Shown here: positions 26,161-35,576 of the stretch, piece after piece | Numbering within the stretch: the first letter of the stretch is position 1 | Layout of the letters: each line of letters opens with the position of its first letter | Source of the DNA: JACCTH01 sp035253825 | Lineage (GTDB): Bacteria; Actinomycetota; Acidimicrobiia; Spongiisociales; ZC4RG35 | Assembly (NCBI GenBank): GCA_035253825.1 | Contig: DATFBM010000033.1 | Location: 62,001 to 126,000, forward strand | Reading direction: 5' to 3' | DNA length: 64,000 nt | Position numbers and translations under genes: made by a program | The notes under the pieces: model-generated | Seen by the model: only the letters and a program-made list of their open reading frames with translations | The model's database searches: none | What the model was told of the DNA's origin: nothing

Positions 26161-28417
26161 CTTTCCAGATTTGCTCAGGCGTCAGGGGCACCTGCAGGTC
26201 CTGGCGCCCCAAAGCATCGCAAACCGCGTTGAGCACAGCCGGGGTCGATCCAATGGCTCCTGCCTCACCGATGCCCTTGGCACCCAAGGGATTCGTGGCC
26301 GTTGGGGTTTCGGTTTCGAGGAGTTCGAAGAAGGGCAGCCCTGCAGCCGTGGGGAGCAGGTAATCAACGAAGGTGGCAGAGGTGAGGTTGCCGGATTCGT
26401 CGTACCGGACCGCTTCCCACAGCGCCTGACCGATGCCCTGGGCCATCCCGCCGTGGCGTTGACCGTCCGCCAACATCGGATTCATGATGACACCGGCGTC
26501 GTCAACGGCCACCATCCGGTCGAGGCGCACTGAGCCGGTCTCGGGATCGACTTCCACCACCGCCAGGTGAGCCCCGAAAGGGAAATTGTGGCCGTCAGAT
26601 CGGAGGCGGACCTCTTCTTCCAGTCCGGGCTCGTCGCCGGGTGGAACCTCTCCGGTGTATGCGGTCGAGGCAATGTCCTTCCAGCTGATCGCGACGTCTG
26701 TACCTCGCACCGTCGCCATTCCGTTGGCGAGATCTATGTCAGCCGTGGCGGCCTCCAAACGATGAGCGGCAATCCGTTTGGCCTTTTCAGCCACACCATT
26801 AGCTGCCGTTTGTGTCGCCGAGCCGGTCTGGGCCAACGAACGCGAACCGGACGTTCCCCATCCATATGGTGAGGTACTCGTGTCGCCCTGTTCGACACGA
26901 ATCATGCTCATCGGGATTCCAAGACGTGCCGAGACGATCTGGGCGAAAGCCGTCCGATGCCCCTGACCCTGATCAAGAGTCTCCACCAGAACGGTGACGG
27001 AACCATCGGGGGCGACCACCACTCGGGCTGCTCCCCAGTCCTCGAAACCACACACTTCGACGTAAGAGGCGAGCCCGATCCCGACCATCCGACCTTCGCC
27101 GCGGGCCTCAGCCTGCGCCTTGCGGAGATCGCCGTACCCAGCCGCCTCGAGCAACGCTTCCAGGTTGAGCTCGTAGTTACCGCTGTCGTACGTGTAGCCA
27201 GCCACGCTGGGATAGGGGAACTGGTCGGGCCTGATGAAATTACGCCGGCGGATCTCGGCAGGATCAAGATTGAGCTCGGCGGCGAGGTGATCGATGGCCC
27301 TTTCCAAAGTAAGGGTCGCTTCAGGTCGACCCGCTCCCCGGTAGATGCCGCGCGGGTTCCGGTTGGTCCAGACCCCGCGAAGCCGCCATGCATACAAACC
27401 AATGTCATAGTTGCCGGTCCCCATGCGAGGGGTAATCGTGTTGAAGCTGAGATAGCGATGGCGACAACCGAGATCTACCAACCACTCGACTGCATACGCC
27501 TTGATCCGCCCGTCCTCTTCGGCGACGATTCGGTACTTGGCTCGCATAGAGCGTCCATGTCCGACCGTGAGCAGGTGCTCGCGGCGACCCTCGACCCACT
27601 TGACGGGACGTCCCAATCGACGTGAAGCGAAGACCGTCAACATCTCTTCCTCAGCGAGATCGAACTTGGAGCCGAAAGAGCCTCCGACGAATCCGGTGAT
27701 GACTCGTATCGAGCTGTTTGGGAGGGCGAGACAGCGAGCCAGCTCCTCTGCGATCAGGTGCGGTGCCTGGGTGGTAATGCGAAGGGTCAGGACTCCGTCG
27801 GACCATTGGGCTATCGCCAGCCGTCCTTCCATGGGCGCCGGGGCCACCCGTGGGTGCTCGACAACGCCTTCGACTATGACGCCCTCCATGGCTGCGATCG
27901 CCTCCCAATCGCCTTTGGCGCGGTCGTAGGCGACGTTCGACTCCTGGCCTTCGTGGAGCGGAGGAGCCACCAGGGCTTCGTCCAGATCCCCGACGATGGC
28001 GAGCGGCTCATAGTCGACATCGATCTGCTCCATGGCATCGATGGCTTCAGCCAGCGAGTCGGCTACCACCGCCGCCACCGGGTCGCCCGGCATCAGGACT
28101 CGGTCTTGAGCCAGAGCGAAGCGGCGGGGAACGTTTCGCTTCGGATTCGGCGCCGGCGGAATCTCCAAATCGGCGACGTCAGCGCCGGTATATACCGCCC
28201 AGACCCCCGGCGACGACGCCGCCAGGGTGGTGTCGATCGAGCTGATGCGGGCATGCGGGAATGGGCTTCGGAGAATGGCAAGGTGGAGCGTGCCAGCCGG
28301 GGTCAGATCCTCGGTGAAGGTGGCGGTGCCGGTGATCAGGGCTGGGTCCTCGGCGCGCTGGACCGGCGCTCCCAGCATCGAAGGGACGAGATGTTCCTGG
28401 TGTGACCGCGTTACCAC
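26138..28417 (-). CDS. Xanthine dehydrogenase-family molybdopterin subunit (form II CoxL-like)
   Basis: 759 residues from GTG 28417; ATG 28378 (MLGAPVQRAED) is a plausible shorter start. Large-subunit landmarks are GAPVQRAEDPALITG, GGSFGSKFDLAEEE, the active-site loop YRGAGRPE (AYRGAGR type, not the YRCSFR loop of true CO dehydrogenase form I), GQGHRTAFAQIV and KGIGEAGAIGS with the conserved Glu. It should bind the molybdenum-cytosine dinucleotide cofactor. The FAD and iron-sulfur subunits (CoxM, CoxS) are not encoded beside it; CoxD and CoxE homologues follow upstream on the same strand. Substrate unknown. Confidence 0.88.
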   Translation of the reverse strand: MVTRSHQEHLVPSMLGAPVQRAEDPALITGTATFTEDLTPAGTLHLAILRSPFPHARISSIDTTLAASSPGVWAVYTGADVADLEIPPAPNPKRNVPRRFALAQDRVLMPGDPVAAVVADSLAEAIDAMEQIDVDYEPLAIVGDLDEALVAPPLHEGQESNVAYDRAKGDWEAIAAMEGVIVEGVVEHPRVAPAPMEGRLAIAQWSDGVLTLRITTQAPHLIAEELARCLALPNSSIRVITGFVGGSFGSKFDLAEEEMLTVFASRRLGRPVKWVEGRREHLLTVGHGRSMRAKYRIVAEEDGRIKAYAVEWLVDLGCRHRYLSFNTITPRMGTGNYDIGLYAWRLRGVWTNRNPRGIYRGAGRPEATLTLERAIDHLAAELNLDPAEIRRRNFIRPDQFPYPSVAGYTYDSGNYELNLEALLEAAGYGDLRKAQAEARGEGRMVGIGLASYVEVCGFEDWGAARVVVAPDGSVTVLVETLDQGQGHRTAFAQIVSARLGIPMSMIRVEQGDTSTSPYGWGTSGSRSLAQTGSATQTAANGVAEKAKRIAAHRLEAATADIDLANGMATVRGTDVAISWKDIASTAYTGEVPPGDEPGLEEEVRLRSDGHNFPFGAHLAVVEVDPETGSVRLDRMVAVDDAGVIMNPMLADGQRHGGMAQGIGQALWEAVRYDESGNLTSATFVDYLLPTAAGLPFFELLETETPTATNPLGAKGIGEAGAIGSTPAVLNAVCDALGRQDLQVPLTPEQIWKAIRSNRE

Positions 28418-28432
28418 TGAGCTAGGAGAGTA
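28398..28432 (-). other. tRNA 5'-half-like sequence overlapping the CoxL start
   Basis: On the minus strand this reads CTCCTAGCTCAGTGGTAACG followed by CGGTCACACCA, resembling the D-arm and anticodon region of a tRNA (TAGCTCAGTGGTA, CAC-type anticodon loop). The D-stem closing GAGC is missing and no matching 3' half follows, so it is not a tRNA gene. It may be a tRNA remnant from a past integration, or chance. Confidence 0.3.
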
Positions 28433-28495
28433 TCTCCGTTGTTCTATGGGCTGGAACGGTCGCTGTACGACCCCAACGACCCTGGGTCGCGGTAA

Positions 28496-28870
28496 TTAGC
28501 GGATGAGGTCGAGGACCGTCTCGCGGAAGTCGTTGGGCTGGAAGGGCTTGGTGATGAACGCGTCGGCCCCGCCTTCGTCGGCCCGGCGTCGTGACTCTTC
28601 TTCCGCGTGGGCAGTGAGGACCACGACCGGCAGTTGACGGGTTTCAGCCTGAGATCGGATCTGGTCGAGCACCTGCCAACCGTCCATGCCCGGGAGACCG
28701 ATGTCCAGCACGACCAGGTCGGGAGCCTCCGTTGTGACCGCTTCCAGTCCCCCGGGGCCATCTTCTCGGGTGATGATCTCGACGTCTCCGGCCCGCAGGC
28801 ACACCTCGATCAGGCGCCGGATGACGGCGGAATCTTCAACTACCAGAATTCGATGACCCACTGTTGCCAC
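28496..28870 (-). CDS. Stand-alone CheY-like response regulator receiver
   Basis: 124 residues forming one receiver domain and nothing else. The acidic pocket is in LVVEDSA, the phospho-acceptor Asp in VVLDIGLPGMDG (near residue 57), the switch Thr in VLTAH and the Lys in ITKPF. With no output domain it would act by protein contact. It sits between coxL-like and coxE-like genes; no histidine kinase is nearby. Confidence 0.93.
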   Translation of the reverse strand: MATVGHRILVVEDSAVIRRLIEVCLRAGDVEIITREDGPGGLEAVTTEAPDLVVLDIGLPGMDGWQVLDQIRSQAETRQLPVVVLTAHAEEESRRRADEGGADAFITKPFQPNDFRETVLDLIR

Positions 28871-28894
28871 TGCCTTGGTGTTCGCTTAGCGAAA

Positions 28895-30358
28895 CTATCG
28901 GCCGGGGGCCGCCTGGGGTTGAGCATTCCCTTGCCGGGTCCCCACCAGATGACCGGGAAGTGAGAGCTGTTCGACAAAATGCTCCAGTTGGCGGAGAGTT
29001 CGGACCTCGAAGACTCCGTCGCAGAAGGGCTCATAGCGGCCCATGATCGAGTCCCCGGAATCCCAGTAGGAACGGGGTTCAGGGTTGAGCCAATAGAGGG
29101 CACGGGCCCGGGACCGAATCTGGGATAAGACCTCCGGCTTACCGGGCCGGTAGTTGTTGCGAGCGTCGCCGGTGATGATCAAGGTGGTCCGGGGACTGAT
29201 CTCTGATCCATAGCGCTCTTCGAATCGGGCGAACGAGTTGCCGTAGTCAGAATGGCCGTCGAGCCAAACCGCCTCGGCTTCGGTGGCAACGCGGCCAATC
29301 GCTTCCCCGAAATCTATACCGGGGCCGAAATAGCGGGTGACTTCGTCGACCGTGTCAATGAAAACGAAGGTGCGCAGTCGCGAGAAATGCGCTGCCATCG
29401 CATAGGTGAACTGGAGGGTGAAACGAGCAAACGTGGCCATCGATCCCGAGATGTCACAGAGCAGAAAGACCTCGGGTCGATGCGGCCGTGCCTTGCGAAA
29501 GGCGGGATCCAAGGGCACCCCACCAGAGGCGAGCGATCGCCGGACGGTCTTGCGAAAATCGAGCCTTCCGCTACGGAGGAGCCGTCGTCGGCGGGCAAGC
29601 CGAGCCGCCAGCTTTCGGGTCAAAGGATCGATGACCTCCTCGATCTCTTCGAGATCAGATCGGGTGGCGTGCATCAGGTTGAGGTCCTCCACCAGAGGCT
29701 GACGCAGCGTCCGAGCGACTGAGAGGCGCCCGCGGTCTGCGACCAGACGCCGGCGGATCTCGTCGGCCAACTCGCGGCGAAGACGGCTGATCATGGCCTC
29801 GACGTCTTCGCGCGCTAGGCGTTGGTCGAGTTGATCATCGGCGTCGACCCCAGCCAGCACGGCGTCGAGGAGTCGCTGTCGGAGCGCGTCGAGATCGAGA
29901 CGGCGCAGGGTCCGGTACAAGTAGTAGGTGCCGCCCACCGGCCGGCCCGGCTCGATCCCGGCGAACTCAGATACCGCCCGCCGGGCGGCGGCTTCCATCA
30001 AAGCCATGTCGCCAGAAAACAGTGCCTGGAAGAGCGACTCGAGCAAGGAGTCAAGGTCCGCTTCACCCCCGCCTGAGCCGGCCTGTTGGGAGCCATTGGG
30101 ACTTGGCCCTTGCCCGGACCGATCCTCACCCGGACCGGGACCGCGATGGTGAGCGAAAAAAACCTCGAAGGCGACTTCGAACGCCTGATAGTGGCGTTCG
30201 TTCTTGACCAGCGTCGCCCCCAAAGCCGCCTTCAACCCTCCCCGGTCAGCGAGATCAACATGTCGAATCGCCTCCATGGCGTCAATGGCTTCAACCATCG
30301 AAACGGGAATGCCAGCTGCCCGCAGCTCGGTGATGAAGTCGGTAAGAAGGTCGATCAA
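28895..30358 (-). CDS. CoxE-like VWA domain protein
   Basis: 487 residues. The N-terminal helical half contains ELRAAGIPVSMVEAIDAMEA. The C-terminal von Willebrand A domain has MIDAS motif LCDISGSMATF near residue 313 and later ITGDARNNYRPG. CoxE-type proteins work with a MoxR ATPase to assemble the Mo/Cu or Mo centre of form I/II hydroxylases. It overlaps the upstream MoxR gene by four bases, which supports a functional pair. Confidence 0.9.
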   Translation of the reverse strand: MIDLLTDFITELRAAGIPVSMVEAIDAMEAIRHVDLADRGGLKAALGATLVKNERHYQAFEVAFEVFFAHHRGPGPGEDRSGQGPSPNGSQQAGSGGGEADLDSLLESLFQALFSGDMALMEAAARRAVSEFAGIEPGRPVGGTYYLYRTLRRLDLDALRQRLLDAVLAGVDADDQLDQRLAREDVEAMISRLRRELADEIRRRLVADRGRLSVARTLRQPLVEDLNLMHATRSDLEEIEEVIDPLTRKLAARLARRRRLLRSGRLDFRKTVRRSLASGGVPLDPAFRKARPHRPEVFLLCDISGSMATFARFTLQFTYAMAAHFSRLRTFVFIDTVDEVTRYFGPGIDFGEAIGRVATEAEAVWLDGHSDYGNSFARFEERYGSEISPRTTLIITGDARNNYRPGKPEVLSQIRSRARALYWLNPEPRSYWDSGDSIMGRYEPFCDGVFEVRTLRQLEHFVEQLSLPGHLVGTRQGNAQPQAAPGR

Positions 30359-31233
30359 GTCGAACTTGCAGGTGGGGTTGCGAACTCCTTCGCCGCTTTC
30401 TCAATGTCGGTCTGATACTTGAGAAGGACATGGAGCGTCTCCCCGACCACCTTCTCGTCGACGTGCTCGATCGACAAGGCGAGCAGCGTTCGCGCCCAGT
30501 CGATCGATTCAGAGACGGACGGCGCTTTCTTGAGATCGAGGCCTCGAATCGACCGAACCAAACGAGCGATCTGAGTCGCCAGGTGCTCGGTGATTCCAGG
30601 CACTCGATGCAGCAGAATCTCTTTCTCCCGGTCAGCCTCCGGATAGGCGATGTGGAGAAAAAGGCATCGCCGTTTCAAGGCTTCGGAGAGCTCGCGAGTG
30701 TTGTTCGAAGTGAGAACCACCAGCGGGGTGCTGTTGGCGGTGATGGTGCCAAGCTCGGGTATCGAGACCTGAAAATCGGAGAGGATCTCGAGGAGGAGAG
30801 CCTCGGTCTCGATCTCGACCCGGTCGACCTCGTCGATGAGGAGGACGACCGGTCGGTCGGACCGAATTGCCTCCAGCAACGGACGGGTCAGCAAGAATTC
30901 TTCGGCGAAAATGTCGTCTTCGATCTCCGACCAATCACGGTCTGAATCTGCCTGAATCCGGAGAAGCTGCTTCTTGTAGTTCCATTCGTAGAGCGCTTTG
31001 GCTTCATCCAGGCCCTCGTAGCACTGGAGGCGGATGAGACGACGTCCCGTGAGCTTGGCGAGCGCCTTGGCGAGTTCGGTTTTGCCGACACCCGCTGGTC
31101 CCTCCACCAAGATCGGTTTTTGGAGCCGCCCGGCTAGGTATACGACCTGAGAAATTCGCTCGTCGGGTAGATAACCCTCGGCGGTCAGGGCGGCGCCGAC
31201 GGAGGCGGGTGACTCCATGCCCGGGTCGTTCAC
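30355..31233 (-). CDS. MoxR-family AAA+ ATPase (CoxD-like)
   Basis: 292 residues. Walker A is EGPAGVGKTELAKAL near residue 40, Walker B is VVLLIDEVDR near 130, sensor 1 is VLTSNNTRELSEALKRRC, and an arginine-rich region follows. MoxR ATPases are chaperones paired with VWA proteins. Here the pair is followed by a molybdenum hydroxylase large subunit, as in cox clusters. It lies ten bases behind proA on the same strand and may be transcribed from the upstream housekeeping operon. Confidence 0.92.
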   Translation of the reverse strand: MNDPGMESPASVGAALTAEGYLPDERISQVVYLAGRLQKPILVEGPAGVGKTELAKALAKLTGRRLIRLQCYEGLDEAKALYEWNYKKQLLRIQADSDRDWSEIEDDIFAEEFLLTRPLLEAIRSDRPVVLLIDEVDRVEIETEALLLEILSDFQVSIPELGTITANSTPLVVLTSNNTRELSEALKRRCLFLHIAYPEADREKEILLHRVPGITEHLATQIARLVRSIRGLDLKKAPSVSESIDWARTLLALSIEHVDEKVVGETLHVLLKYQTDIEKAAKEFATPPASST

Positions 31234-31242
31234 TCTGGCCGC

Positions 31243-32481
31243 CTATCTGATCTGGCCACTGCCGTGCACCACCCATCTCTCACAAGTCAAGGCTTCGAGT
31301 CCCATCGGGCCCCGCACGTGAAGCTTCTGCGTGGAGATGCCGATCTCGGCGCCGTAGCCGAATTCCTCCCCATCGGTGAATCGGGTCGAGGCATTGACCA
31401 TGACCACCGCCGAGTCGAGCTCGCGCACGAATCGATCGGCCGATTCGAGATCTCTCGTGACGATCGCTTCCGTGTGTCCGCTTCCAAACTGGCGAACATG
31501 ATTGATCGCTTCGTCGACAGAATCGATGACCTTGACCGCCATCACCAGATCGAGATACTCGGTTGACCAATCATCGCTTACCGCCTCCAGCAGATCATCG
31601 ACGTACGAGCGGGCAGACTCATCGCCTCTCAACTCGACACCCGCCGCGCCGAGGAGTTTCGTGACTTGGGGGAGGAAGTCGGCTGCCACCGATCGGTGAA
31701 CAAGAAGCTTCTCGGCCGAATTGCAAACGCCCGGGCGGGAGACCTTCGAATTGACGACGATTTCAGCTGCCAGGTCCAGATCGGCGCTCGCATCGACATA
31801 GATATGACAGTTGCCGGCACCATCGATCACGTATGGAACCGTGGCTTCGGATTCAATGGCCGAAATCAGCTTGGGGCCTCCCCGCGGCACGAGGAGATCG
31901 ATCCATTCTTTGGCCTGCATCAAGGCCCGGGCCGCCTCCCGGCTGGTATCGCTCATCACCTGCACGGCGTCGGCCTCGAGACCCGCTTCAACCTGAGCCT
32001 TACGGAGGATCTCGCCGACGGCCATGTTTGACCGCAGGGCGTAGCTCGAGCCTCGGAGGACAACGGCATTCCCGGCCTTCAGCGCCAATCCAGCCGCATC
32101 CGCAGTCACATTGGGCCTGGCCTCAAAAATAACCGCCACCACCCCGAGCGGCGCCCGGAATCGGGTCATCCGCAAGCCGTTCGGGCGTACGAAGCCCGCA
32201 GTGACCTCTCCGACGGGATCGGGTAGTGCAGCCACCTGGCGAAGCCCCCCGGCCATCCCGCCGATCCGGGCCGGCGTCAGCCGGAGCCGATCCAGTAACG
32301 CTCTTCCGATACCCTGTGCTCGGGCCTCTTCAACGTCGCCAGTATTGGCGTCGAGCAGCCGCTCGGATTCGGCTTCCAGGCCAGCGGCCGCTCTCTCGAG
32401 GGCGCGGTTCTTGAGATGAGTCGCCGCCATCGCCTGCCGACGAGAGGCCGCCCGCGCCGCCTCGCCAATCGCCTGGATCAT
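31243..32481 (-). CDS. proA: Gamma-glutamyl phosphate reductase
   Basis: 412 residues, the usual ProA length. Catalytic Cys lies in SRPGVCNSAEKLLVHR near residue 247; other signatures are FEARPNVTADAAGLALKAGN and LVPRGGPKLI. It makes glutamate-5-semialdehyde for proline synthesis, acting after ProB encoded just upstream. Confidence 0.97.
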   Translation of the reverse strand: MIQAIGEAARAASRRQAMAATHLKNRALERAAAGLEAESERLLDANTGDVEEARAQGIGRALLDRLRLTPARIGGMAGGLRQVAALPDPVGEVTAGFVRPNGLRMTRFRAPLGVVAVIFEARPNVTADAAGLALKAGNAVVLRGSSYALRSNMAVGEILRKAQVEAGLEADAVQVMSDTSREAARALMQAKEWIDLLVPRGGPKLISAIESEATVPYVIDGAGNCHIYVDASADLDLAAEIVVNSKVSRPGVCNSAEKLLVHRSVAADFLPQVTKLLGAAGVELRGDESARSYVDDLLEAVSDDWSTEYLDLVMAVKVIDSVDEAINHVRQFGSGHTEAIVTRDLESADRFVRELDSAVVMVNASTRFTDGEEFGYGAEIGISTQKLHVRGPMGLEALTCERWVVHGSGQIR

Positions 32482-32515
32482 CGAATGCAGTCTAAGGGCG
32501 ACCCGCTAGCTGCCC

Positions 32516-33595
32516 TCAGACCAGGATCACCAGGTCGTCACGGTGAACTGCCTCCCGGTTCCCCCGCTGACCGGCGAGGCTTTGGAGGGATGCCGAATCC
32601 AGTGCGACCAAGCCTTTGGCCACCAAGGCCGAGTCGGGGCTGACTATGTCGACCGCAGCCCCCTCGGGGAATGATCCCCGGACTTCCATGACGCCAACTG
32701 GCAACAGGGAACGGGCCCTTTCGACCAACGCCGCCACAGCTCCGTCGTCGACCACGACCGTGCCGGCGGAGGCGAGGCCGAACGCGATCCAAAGCTTGCG
32801 GGCAGCCAGTTTTTGCGGGCGGGGATCAACCCAGGTGCCGACGTCCTCCCCGGCCAGAACCCGCCGAAGCAAGTCAGGGGCTTTGGCCGAAACGATCAGC
32901 GTAGGAACCGCCGACCAGGCAGCCATTCGCGCCGCTGCCACCTTGCCGGCGACTCCGCCTGACCCCATAGGCCCTGCCCCCGACAGCTGGTCAAGAACGG
33001 GGTCACTGAAGGTCACCGTCTCGAGCAACCGGCCCCTCGCCAGGCGAGGATCGGTGGTGAAGAGGCCCTCGGTATCGGTGAGGATCAGGAGGAGCCCGGC
33101 CGAGACCAGATGGGACACCATCGCCGCCAGCCGGTCGTTGTCGCCCAGGCGCAGCTCTTCGACGGCCACGGTGTCGTTCTCGTTCACCACTGGGACGATG
33201 CCGAGCCCCAGCATGCGCTCGAGAGCAGCGCGGGCGTTCAGGTACTGGTCACGATTGCCGAGGACGTCACGGGTCAAGAGCACCTGGCCGGCAACCCGGC
33301 CCCGCTCCGAGAACCCGGCCGAATAGAGCTCCATCAGCTTGCCTTGACCGACGGCCGCCGCCACCTGCAGGCCCGCCAGGTCGGCGGGACGTCGCTGGAG
33401 GCGCAGGGCTGGTACCCCCGCTGCCACCGCCCCCGAAGTCACCAGGACTGTGGGGTGGCCTCCCGAGAAGCAGTCTGAGACCAGCTCCACGACTGCGTCA
33501 ACGGCATCGGCGTCGATCCCTCCGCTCGCCGCGGCAAGGCTCGACGACCCCACCTTGACCACGATCGGCGCCCCGTCCGGGATCGGCTTTCTCAT
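32516..33595 (-). CDS. proB: Glutamate 5-kinase with PUA domain
   Basis: 359 residues. The amino-acid kinase domain has VKVGSSSLA, VTSGAVAAGV, NENDTVAVEELRLGDNDRLAA and GSGGVAGKVAAARMA. A C-terminal PUA domain starts near residue 275. It phosphorylates glutamate as the first step to proline. It overlaps obg by four bases and is followed by proA. Confidence 0.97.
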   Translation of the reverse strand: MRKPIPDGAPIVVKVGSSSLAAASGGIDADAVDAVVELVSDCFSGGHPTVLVTSGAVAAGVPALRLQRRPADLAGLQVAAAVGQGKLMELYSAGFSERGRVAGQVLLTRDVLGNRDQYLNARAALERMLGLGIVPVVNENDTVAVEELRLGDNDRLAAMVSHLVSAGLLLILTDTEGLFTTDPRLARGRLLETVTFSDPVLDQLSGAGPMGSGGVAGKVAAARMAAWSAVPTLIVSAKAPDLLRRVLAGEDVGTWVDPRPQKLAARKLWIAFGLASAGTVVVDDGAVAALVERARSLLPVGVMEVRGSFPEGAAVDIVSPDSALVAKGLVALDSASLQSLAGQRGNREAVHRDDLVILV

Positions 33596-34839
33596 GACTC
33601 GGCATCCTCTTCGTACTGGAGGACCAGGTCTCCGATCCGAACTTCGTCCCCAGGCTGCGCCCCCGCAGCGGCCAACGCCTCGTCGACCCCCATCCGAGCC
33701 AGCCGCTGGGCGGCGATGCGGGCGGCGTCGGGATTGGTGAGGTCAGCAAAAGCCACCGCTCGTTGAGCGGCGGTTCCCTCCACCCGCCAACCCCGGCCCT
33801 CCTTCGAGATCTTGAGGTCGGAGACCGCCGGCCGATGAAGCACGAAGCCGGGGCGATCCGGTGCCGCCTTGTGGGCGAGATCGACCAGATCGGCCGTGGC
33901 ATGCAGAAAACGGTCGATTCCCTGGCCCGAGACGGCCGAAATCATCATCGCCTCCGGAACCACTTCCTTAGCGCGAGGCGCCTCGGGAAGATCGCCTTTG
34001 TTCAGGACCACCAGCTGGGGGCGGTGGGCCAGTTCGGGCAAATAGCGCGCCATCTCGGCGCGGAGGATCTCGAGCTGTCGATCAACCGAATCGACCTGCA
34101 GCGGGGAGGGGTCGAGCACGATCACCATCACCCGAGCACGTTCTACATGGCGGAGGAATTCGTGACCGAGTCCCCGACCTTCGGCCGCTCCTTCGATCAA
34201 TCCGGGAATGTCGGCCATGACGAACTCTCGATCATCGACTGCCACTACGCCCAGATGGGGCTCCAGAGTGGTGAAGGGATAATCGGCGATCTTCGACTTG
34301 GCGGCCGAGACCGTGGAGATGATGGTCGACTTGCCTGCGTTCGGATAGCCAATGAGGGCGGCGTCGGCGAGGAGTTTGAGCTCGAAGGTGAACCAGGCTT
34401 CCTTTCCGAATTCGCCCTGCTCGGCGATCGCCGGAGCCCGGAGCTTGGGCGAGACGAAGGCGGCATTGCCCTTCCCCCCCCGACCACCCCGGAGCACCGT
34501 GACCTCGTGGCCCTCGGCCACGAGGTCGGCCAGAACCGTGTTCTCCTCATCGATCACGACCGTACCCAGCGGAACCCGTATCACCAGATCGGCGCCCTGA
34601 CGGCCGCTGCGAAGGTCCCCTTGACCATGGGTGCCGTCCCCCGCCCGATGATGAGGTTGGCGCTTGTATCGCAGGAGAGTGGAGACCGAGGGATCTGCGC
34701 GAACGGTCACATCTCCTCCTTGACCACCATTGCCACCGTCTGGTCGGCCCTTGGGTCGCCCCTTGGTGCGGAGGAATGAAGACACGCCCGCACCGCCGTT
34801 TCCGGCTTTCAAATGGACCCTGACGCGGTCGACGAACAT
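33592..34839 (-). CDS. obg: Obg/CgtA GTPase
   Basis: 415 residues. The N-terminal glycine-rich Obg fold starts FVDRVRVHLKAGNGGAG. The G domain has GYPNAGKST near residue 167, DIPGLIEGAAEGRGLGHEFL and LNKGD. A C-terminal OCT domain begins near residue 335. Ribosome assembly GTPase, in the conserved L21-L27-Obg order. Confidence 0.98.
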   Translation of the reverse strand: MFVDRVRVHLKAGNGGAGVSSFLRTKGRPKGRPDGGNGGQGGDVTVRADPSVSTLLRYKRQPHHRAGDGTHGQGDLRSGRQGADLVIRVPLGTVVIDEENTVLADLVAEGHEVTVLRGGRGGKGNAAFVSPKLRAPAIAEQGEFGKEAWFTFELKLLADAALIGYPNAGKSTIISTVSAAKSKIADYPFTTLEPHLGVVAVDDREFVMADIPGLIEGAAEGRGLGHEFLRHVERARVMVIVLDPSPLQVDSVDRQLEILRAEMARYLPELAHRPQLVVLNKGDLPEAPRAKEVVPEAMMISAVSGQGIDRFLHATADLVDLAHKAAPDRPGFVLHRPAVSDLKISKEGRGWRVEGTAAQRAVAFADLTNPDAARIAAQRLARMGVDEALAAAGAQPGDEVRIGDLVLQYEEDAES

Positions 34840-34868
34840 GAGCGCCTACCGCCTGCTCGTCTAGGCGG

Positions 34869-35120
34869 TCAGTCGGGGACGACGCTGACCTGGCGCCTCA
34901 GATTTCGGGTTCCGTACTTCACGGTGCCGGCACTGAGCGCGAAGAGGGTGTCGTCGCTCCCCCGGCCGACGTTGTCTCCGGGGTGGATGCGTGTCCCTCG
35001 CTGGCGAACGAGGACGGCACCAGCGGATACCACCTGACCGTCGAACACCTTGGGGCCGAGACGCTGGGCCGCAGAATCGCGACCGTTCTTCGAGGAACCG
35101 CCGGCTTTGGTCTTGGACAT
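34869..35120 (-). CDS. rpmA: 50S ribosomal protein L27
   Basis: 83 residues with AGGSSKNGRDSAAQRLGPK, VRQRGTRIHPGDNVGRG and DDTLFAL. Its N-terminus lies near the peptidyl transferase centre. It is encoded two bases after L21, as usual. Confidence 0.98.
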   Translation of the reverse strand: MSKTKAGGSSKNGRDSAAQRLGPKVFDGQVVSAGAVLVRQRGTRIHPGDNVGRGSDDTLFALSAGTVKYGTRNLRRQVSVVPD

Positions 35121-35122
35121 GG

Positions 35123-35488
35123 TCAGTCTTCCTTGCTTTCTTCTTTGGCTTCTGTTTTCTTCTTGGTGGACTTCTTGGATTTGAGATCGATCGCGGTGAC
35201 GCGAATCTGGGTGTACTTCTGGCGATGCCCCATGTGTCGGCGGTACCCGCTCTTGTTCTTGTACTTGAAGATGTCGATTTTCTCGCCCTTGGTCTCGCCC
35301 AACACTTCGGCGGTTACCTTGGCGTCGGCGAGCTTGGCCCGGTCCGAGACCGAGTCGCCCTCGTCAGAGACGACCAGTAACGGGACAAAGGTCAACGACT
35401 CACCCGGGTCCTTGACCCGTTCGATCTCGATGACATCGCCGACCTGGACTTTGGCCTGCTTGCCGCCGGCGCGAATGATGGCATACAT
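35123..35488 (-). CDS. rplU: 50S ribosomal protein L21
   Basis: 121 residues. Starts MYAIIRAGGKQAKVQVGD; signature YKNKSGYRRHMGHRQKYT near residue 75. The last 20 residues are a Lys/Glu-rich tail beyond the usual 103 residues. First gene of the L21-L27 pair. Confidence 0.98.
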   Translation of the reverse strand: MYAIIRAGGKQAKVQVGDVIEIERVKDPGESLTFVPLLVVSDEGDSVSDRAKLADAKVTAEVLGETKGEKIDIFKYKNKSGYRRHMGHRQKYTQIRVTAIDLKSKKSTKKKTEAKEESKED

Positions 35489-35525
35489 GCTTAAACCTCT
35501 GGCAAAGGGGAGAAAGCGAATTATA

Positions 35526-35574
35526 GACGAACCCAGGGTTCACAGGGCTGCGCTGCCTCCCTGCCAGCCCGCAG
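35526..35574 (+). repeat. Dispersed intergenic repeat, copy B
   Basis: Begins GACGAACCCAGGGTTCACAG, then GGCTGCGC, CCTGCCAGCCCG. It shares the ACGAACCCAGGGTT core and the AGCCC end with copies A and C. It lies between rplU and the RNase E/G gene, in the leader of rplU. Confidence 0.5.
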
Positions 35575-35576
35575 AA

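Noticed and set aside
33763..34779. 338-residue open frame antisense to obg
   Set aside because: Shadow frame; the Obg G-domain motifs on the other strand explain the sequence.
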